Shown here: positions 5,601-8,310 of the stretch, one piece after another
How positions within the stretch are numbered: position 1 is the stretch's first letter
How the letters are laid out: each line of letters starts with the position of its first letter
Origin: a bacterium
GTDB lineage: Bacteria > Bacillota > Bacilli > Lactobacillales > Streptococcaceae
Length of the DNA stretch: 8,310 nt
Direction: 5' to 3'
NCBI GenBank assembly: GCA_905221195.1
Contig: CAJNCF010000014.1
Coordinates: 1-8,310, forward strand
Program-made: the position numbers and the translations under genes
Notes under the pieces: generated by a model
The model's database searches: none
Told to the model about the DNA's origin: nothing
The model's input: the letters and a program-made list of their open reading frames with translations, nothing else

Positions 5601-8310
5601 GCTATTCAGGTTTAGGTCTTGTCGTCAAGGAGCAAAAGGATAAACCAACCAACGATCCAACAGCAACTAAGTATGAAATTGCAAAAGGTCAAACTCTGAC
5701 AGATGAAACAATTAAAGGTTTGATTAGCAACTACGAGACAGATGGTACGACCATTTCTTTGAATCGCGATAACTTAGATATTACAAGAGCAGGTGAACAA
5801 AAAGTAACTGCAACCTTGACTTATAAGGATGGTTCAAGTGAAACGGTTGATGTTCCAATCTCGGTTGTTGATAACCAAAAACCTGTGATGGGTCGAATTG
5901 AGGCAGTTAAGAGTGCGACAGTTACAGCCTCTGAACCACATAAGCTTGTTGTTTACCGTGGGGAAAGTTTTGAAGCAAATCTTAAATATACAGATGACCA
6001 AGGGAAGATCGTTTCTTTCAAGTATGCAAATGATGCTAATCCATGGGGACCATCATCAACAACATCAAGTTATCAAGGACCATTTGGAAATGTCAGACTA
6101 GAAGTTCCAACCAATAAACTCAATGTTGATGGACAAGCAACAGAAAGCAATCCTCTAAAAGTAAATATTAAGGGGGATGTTCCACTTAATGCAACTTTGG
6201 GATCTTATACTCGATATCTTTATGCTTATGATAAATTTGGAGCCTTTTCAGGTGGAGATAATCTGAAATATGATAGTCCAACTGGAGATACTCAGGGTTC
6301 AGGTTTCAAGATTGAAATACATGCTCAAACTGATAAGTATGAAGGAGGGGAATCGTCGGCTAATCGGACACTTACACCTCCAACTGGTCAGCAAACAGTT
6401 AACATCCCAGGTGCTGCTGGGGACTATGTTACAGCTGCTCAAGGAACTCCAAGCCATCCAACTGGTACTAGATATGAGTGGAAACCAGGAACAACCTTGA
6501 CAGGTTTAGGAGTTGGAGAACATACGAAGACAGTTGTAGTCACTTATCCAGATGGTTCAACAGATGAAGTGCCTGTTACCTTCACAGTTACTGATACAGT
6601 AGCACCAACGATTACTAATTTGACAGTTAATAGTGGTGCAGAAATCGATAAAGCGAACCCACATAAGATTATTGTTTATCGTGAAGAAGAATTTAGTGTT
6701 GATGTGAACTTGACAGATAACAGCGGTCGCTTGGACAAGATTAAGGTAGATGATAGAGTTACCCTAACTACTGATACTTCAAATCCATTTGAGGCGAGAA
6801 GTCAAGCAAGAATTGTCGATACTGCTAAAGGAACAGACATTAACTTCACCGATAAATCTAATAAATTGGGACAAGACGGCAATGCCACAGAGGCTGATCC
6901 GTATAAAGTAACTATTTCGGGACATGTAGGTAAAGGTCAGGCTGTTAATAATGACGCTAGCAAAAACAGCTGGACTCGTTATATCACTGGATATGACCAA
7001 GCTAATTTAACGAACAATAATAACGTTTCAAATGCTACAAATAACGCTAATATCCAGATTGAGTTCCGTAAGCAGTCAGACAAGTATACTCCGACAGCAA
7101 CAAATCCTACAGTTAAGGTGACTTCAAATGGAACTATTCCAGAGCTGGGTTCGCCAGAGACATATATTTCAAACAAGGCATCTTTACCAACTAGAGGTGC
7201 AACAACAGGTAATCCAACAACTTATGCATGGAAAGATGGCGAAAATCCAACTGTTCGAAACGGTCAATTAACACGAACAGTTGTGGTTACTTATCCAGAT
7301 GGATCGACAGATGAAGTGTCTGTTACTATTACTGTAGATGATTCAGAGTATAGATCTCTATCAGCGTCGACAAGTGCAAGTCAAAGTACATCAACAAGCG
7401 CATCTAAGTCGGCGTCGACAAGTGCAAGTCAAAGTGCATCAACAAGCGCATCTAAGTCAGCGTCGACAAGTGCATCAACAAGCGCATCTAAGTCAGCGTC
7501 GACAAGTGCATCAACAAGCGCATCTAAGTCAGCGTCGACAAGTGCATCAACAAGCGCATCTAAGTCAGCGTCGACAAGTGCATCAACAAGTGCATCAACA
7601 AGCGCATCTAAGTCAGCGTCGACAAGTGCTTCAACGAGCGCATCTAAGTCAGCGTCAACAAGTGCATCAACGAGCGCATCTAAGTCAGCGTCAACAAGTG
7701 CATCAACGAGCGCGTCTAAGTCAGCTTCAACAAGTGCAAGCACATCAGCAAGTGCAAGTACCTCAGCCAGCGCGAGCATATCAGCAAGTACTTCAGCAAG
7801 TGCCAGCACATCAGCAAGTGCCAGCACGTCAGCAAGTGCCAGCACATCAGCAAGTGCAAGTACGTCAGCAAGTGCCAGCACATCAGCAAGTGCAAGTACG
7901 TCAGCAAGTGCCAGCACATCAGCGAGCGCAAGTACATCAGCAAGTGCAAGTACGTCAGCAAGTGCAAGTACGTCAGCAAGTGCAAGTACCTCAGCGAGCG
8001 CAAGTACATCAGCGAGCGCAAGTACATCAGCGAGCGCAAGTACGTCAGCAAGTGCCAGCACGTCAGCATCAGCGTCAACCTCAGCGAGCGCAAGTACATC
8101 AGCAAGTGCCAGCACGTCAGCAAGTGCAAGTACCTCAGCGAGCGCAAGTACCTCAGCAAGCGCAAGTACATCAGCAAGTGCCAGCACGTCAGCAAGTGCA
8201 AGTACTTCAGCAAGTGCAAGCACATCAGCGAGCGCAAGTACCTCAGCGAGCGCAAGTACCTCAGCGAGCGCAAGTACATCAGCAAGTGCCAGCACGTCAG
8301 CAAGTGCAAG
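2336..8310 (+). CDS. Serine-rich repeat adhesin 2, N-terminal part (runs off right edge)
   Basis: This frame encodes a giant surface adhesin of the GspB/Hsa/Fap1/PsrP family. It is open from ATG 2336 to the window end (1991 complete codons, no stop). Domain order is: accessory-Sec signal peptide (1-92), short SRR1 (127-190), helix-rich part (about 223-353), unrecognised region (356-752), Ig-like domains (753-1111), Rib-like domain (1112-1178), two tandem modules (1179-1667), and SRR2 from 1676. No cysteine is encoded, as usual for Gram-positive surface proteins. The non-repeat binding region of about 1480 residues is much larger than I recall for PsrP or GspB. Family biology predicts cytoplasmic O-glycosylation, SecA2/SecY2 export and an LPXTG anchor that would lie beyond the window. 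The ligand cannot be read from sequence; glycans, keratin and fibrinogen are known targets in the family. Its own promoter and ribosome binding site lie just upstream. Frames on the opposite strand are shadows. Confidence 0.95.
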   Translation, partial: MFFRRQEGEYRETDRVTRFKLIKSGKHWLRASTSQFGLFKVLRGGVDATQVTTEVIEEQSANTLTGLDILKGLAAAGTVLGGAVVTQTTVYANDALEKTVESNQTLANTDTVTLGTVKDQEGAKADSLSVSVSQSQSLSEEASKHASKYLSESESRSESESQSVSTSTSASVSASTSASESASTSAAQSQAGATSELATPVASETASNKETSVRKEDTANTTADAALSNAIKNSLASLQAVENRLSQLTSTASSLVDTTTTAAVATTVSAESNKKAEEDRKRLSKISASMGEYLAKSIGLPNMDSAVTKVNAAVTAIEEALKNPNADLTDVIKQARAAEASIANAVLRANSGKRDKLNGQVMKQGSQFRVKNVMSGSNAIGDEVVTYGTNGEKIRAFSSGNSDNAENRLNNNINLNVIPEYDNKGKITSLVWTLVSDPKSQLTPTLANNWIQIPTIVNMPEEIINANYRSTITGQYDDLSNLGVTANDHMMPGRHGVMELRGTEKTELSRFGRADRGLISLYSEDEEHNMFRAFSRSQNAKYPSTQALKDAVNPKTSEKRTIWQRVQVSGGGSSEVMRFRTTVPDSTTNAMIKNMQVLYGTASPATTFAAIGLHTNPADISDKEAYPVRIKGGSTKFVNQVNAPYSYLDFARAGFEAWGEVADSNLANNGYPDPNKYLINSAQNGEDYGVPKGPVDSNGNLQGTLTYRKASDGTEVPRKSIGREPGVMALNIHRHFTTDGFEDDTPITFVIKPKTPQITTQLQEGIEKQDIRVANAIAGKKVALYENGQLIATTTAAADGTAVFNKVGLGSGNSYHVKTIVDNQSTYTDRDGVQKNYVESDESGKITARNIVNPTPTQPRLVAPNSGLTIGSATATPVETADKPVDKMTLTYRPTGQRNDKTVTIQKVDNKWEKQGDFPDTLGFNPTTGSIDIPAAVVEDNTKVIATSTYKRSQPAKSEATVSAVNTQGPKITIAKDGQVIPVSSTTGQDIAPGSPIIYAGETSSIVITASEKDTGNNKIPTFNIVDFSNTMVNPGGTSRNFDSSKVTITTNESDPNLKRKALLLDPTREDVGNKKFGIVAMDENGNASYSGLGLVVKEQKDKPTNDPTATKYEIAKGQTLTDETIKGLISNYETDGTTISLNRDNLDITRAGEQKVTATLTYKDGSSETVDVPISVVDNQKPVMGRIEAVKSATVTASEPHKLVVYRGESFEANLKYTDDQGKIVSFKYANDANPWGPSSTTSSYQGPFGNVRLEVPTNKLNVDGQATESNPLKVNIKGDVPLNATLGSYTRYLYAYDKFGAFSGGDNLKYDSPTGDTQGSGFKIEIHAQTDKYEGGESSANRTLTPPTGQQTVNIPGAAGDYVTAAQGTPSHPTGTRYEWKPGTTLTGLGVGEHTKTVVVTYPDGSTDEVPVTFTVTDTVAPTITNLTVNSGAEIDKANPHKIIVYREEEFSVDVNLTDNSGRLDKIKVDDRVTLTTDTSNPFEARSQARIVDTAKGTDINFTDKSNKLGQDGNATEADPYKVTISGHVGKGQAVNNDASKNSWTRYITGYDQANLTNNNNVSNATNNANIQIEFRKQSDKYTPTATNPTVKVTSNGTIPELGSPETYISNKASLPTRGATTGNPTTYAWKDGENPTVRNGQLTRTVVVTYPDGSTDEVSVTITVDDSEYRSLSASTSASQSTSTSASKSASTSASQSASTSASKSASTSASTSASKSASTSASTSASKSASTSASTSASKSASTSASTSASTSASKSASTSASTSASKSASTSASTSASKSASTSASTSASKSASTSASTSASASTSASASISASTSASASTSASASTSASASTSASASTSASASTSASASTSASASTSASASTSASASTSASASTSASASTSASASTSASASTSASASTSASASTSASASTSASASTSASASTSASASTSASASTSASASTSASASTSASASTSASASTSASASTSASASTSASASTSASASTSASA
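2714..2905 (+). repeat. SRR1: short serine-rich segment of adhesin 2
   Basis: Residues 127-190 are serine-rich. The first part mixes in acidic and other polar residues ([13 protein letters not shown]); the second becomes the S-A-S-T pattern seen in the long stalks. In this family SRR1 separates the signal peptide from the binding region and is also glycosylated. Confidence 0.85.
3002..3394 (+). other. Helix-rich, Ala/Lys/Glu-rich start of the binding region
   Basis: Residues about 223-353 have alanine-rich, charged segments predicted by eye to be alpha-helical: about 223-250, 276-300 ([12 protein letters not shown]) and 315-350 ([32 protein letters not shown]). No beta signature is seen here, unlike the rest of the binding region. 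It could be a helical bundle spacer or part of the ligand-binding head. No family could be named. Confidence 0.55.
3401..4591 (+). other. Unrecognised part of the binding region of adhesin 2
   Basis: Residues 356-752, starting [13 protein letters not shown], are rich in N, D, G, T and aromatic residues and look like mostly beta structure. Visible landmarks are [10 protein letters not shown] (residues about 495-505), [20 protein letters not shown] (about 519-540), a Gly-rich [11 protein letters not shown], and [20 protein letters not shown] before the first Ig-like domain. I do not recognise a Siglec-like, legume-lectin-like or PsrP basic-region signature. By position after SRR1 it is the best candidate for the ligand-binding head. 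Confidence 0.5.
4592..5668 (+). other. Ig-like beta domains of adhesin 2
   Basis: At least three beta-sandwich-like units are visible. Residues 753-853 contain [20 protein letters not shown] and a Gly-rich turn, like bacterial Ig or SpaA-type folds. Residues 854-966 contain [22 protein letters not shown] and [20 protein letters not shown], a pattern common in bacterial Ig-like surface modules. Residues 967-1111 start at TQGPKITI and end near [15 protein letters not shown]. Boundaries are approximate. Their likely role is to extend or present the binding head. Confidence 0.6.
5669..5869 (+). other. Rib-like domain of adhesin 2
   Basis: Residues 1112-1178 start [19 protein letters not shown] and end with [18 protein letters not shown]. 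The final Y-x-DGS-x-x-x-V-x-V strand and the preceding [11 protein letters not shown] fit the Rib/alpha-like repeat fold of streptococcal surface proteins. It leads through VDNQKP directly into the tandem modules. Confidence 0.6.
5870..6589 (+). other. Tandem module A of the binding region (240 residues)
   Basis: Residues 1179-1418 start [10 protein letters not shown]. They contain [17 protein letters not shown] (H1202), [17 protein letters not shown] and YTRYLYAYD, and end with a Rib-like half, [20 protein letters not shown] (Y1404). Each marker recurs in the same order in module B, so this is an internal duplication. The first two-thirds look cadherin- or Ig-like and the last third Rib-like. 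Confidence 0.75.
6590..7336 (+). other. Tandem module B of the binding region (249 residues)
   Basis: Residues 1419-1667 start [11 protein letters not shown]. They contain [17 protein letters not shown] (H1443), [17 protein letters not shown] and WTRYITGYD, and end with [20 protein letters not shown]. It is the second copy of module A, offset by 241 residues at the conserved His, with a distinct Asn-rich insert ([16 protein letters not shown]). It abuts SRR2 after the short linker DDSEYRSL. Confidence 0.75.
7361..7738 (+). repeat. SRR2 first part: lysine-punctuated 12-residue repeats
   Basis: From residue 1676 the stalk repeats a 36-nt unit encoding [15 protein letters not shown] codons start at 7406, 7454, 7490, 7526, 7562, 7610, 7646, 7682 and 7718. 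Spacing is 36 nt except for two 48-nt intervals, each holding an extra tetrapeptide. Gln replaces Ala or Lys in the first copies (SQSTS, SQSAS). GTCGAC recurs in the early copies and is lost in the later ones. Confidence 0.95.
7739..8310 (+). repeat. SRR2 second part: S-T-S-A-S-A hexapeptide array (continues beyond window)
   Basis: An 18-nt unit encodes Ser-Thr-Ser-Ala-Ser-Ala. There are 31 hexapeptides to position 8308 and a single S-I-S-A tetrapeptide at 7775-7786. Variation is otherwise synonymous. Larger identical blocks occur, for example the 36 nt at 8093-8128, 8165-8200 and 8273-8308. The array is still running at the window edge. The long opposite-strand open frame of Leu/Ala/Asp/Val repeats is a by-product of this periodicity. 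Confidence 0.95.

Noticed and set aside
5870..7336. Possible frameshift or gene fusion at the tandem modules
   Set aside because: The frame is continuous from 2336 with no stop, and module boundaries fall at natural inter-domain linkers, so this is an ordinary internal duplication.
7429..8295. Opposite-strand open frame of about 288 residues with Leu-Ala-(Asp/Glu)-Val repeats
   Set aside because: It is the mirror of the Ser/Ala/Thr codons in SRR2 and has no start signals or non-repeat part. The Leu spacing is only the DNA period.
7716..8309. Second opposite-strand frame rich in Leu, His, Tyr and Arg
   Set aside because: It is another reading of the same repeat array; two overlapping antisense frames plus the true frame is expected for such low-complexity DNA.

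Overview
The window looks like chromosomal DNA from a mitis-group streptococcus (S. mitis, S. oralis, S. pseudopneumoniae or pneumococcus-like). Four things support this: low-GC non-repetitive DNA, a remnant of a pneumococcal-type BOX intergenic repeat, a signal peptide of the GspB/Hsa/PsrP accessory-Sec type, and an LPNTG sorting signal. The exact species cannot be told from the sequence alone.

Two giant serine-rich repeat (SRR) adhesin genes lie head to tail on the + strand, and both are cut by the window edges. Positions 1-1104 are the 3' end of adhesin 1. It has 65 uninterrupted S-T-S-A tetrapeptides (1-780), a degenerate Ser/Ala/Thr/Val tail, and a complete LPNTG, hydrophobic and basic-tail anchor ending at TAA 1102-1104. 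A strong intrinsic terminator follows at 1151-1186.

Positions 1187-2248 hold no recognisable gene. They contain a BOX-like element (about 1222-1300), decayed sequence with a hairpin (1521-1564), and an AT-rich stretch with a perfect 25-nt inverted repeat inside a pair of 15-nt direct repeats. A good sigma-A promoter (2249-2277) and a ribosome binding site precede adhesin 2.

Adhesin 2 runs from ATG 2336 through the right edge with no stop (1991 codons visible). In order it has: a long accessory-Sec signal peptide (aa 1-92), a short acidic SRR1 (aa 127-190), a helix-rich segment (about 223-353), a region of about 400 residues I do not recognise (356-752), several Ig-like beta domains (753-1111), a Rib-like domain (1112-1178), two tandem modules of 240-250 residues each ending in a conserved YPDGSTDEV strand (1179-1667), and SRR2 from aa 1676. 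SRR2 begins with 12-residue repeats punctuated by lysine, then changes to S-T-S-A-S-A hexapeptides that continue past the window.

Both proteins are inferred to be glycosylated in the cytoplasm, exported by SecA2/SecY2 and anchored by sortase A, with SRR2 as a stalk displaying the binding region. None of the glycosyltransferase or accessory Sec genes lies in this window. No RNA gene, insertion sequence with a readable transposase, or CRISPR array was seen.
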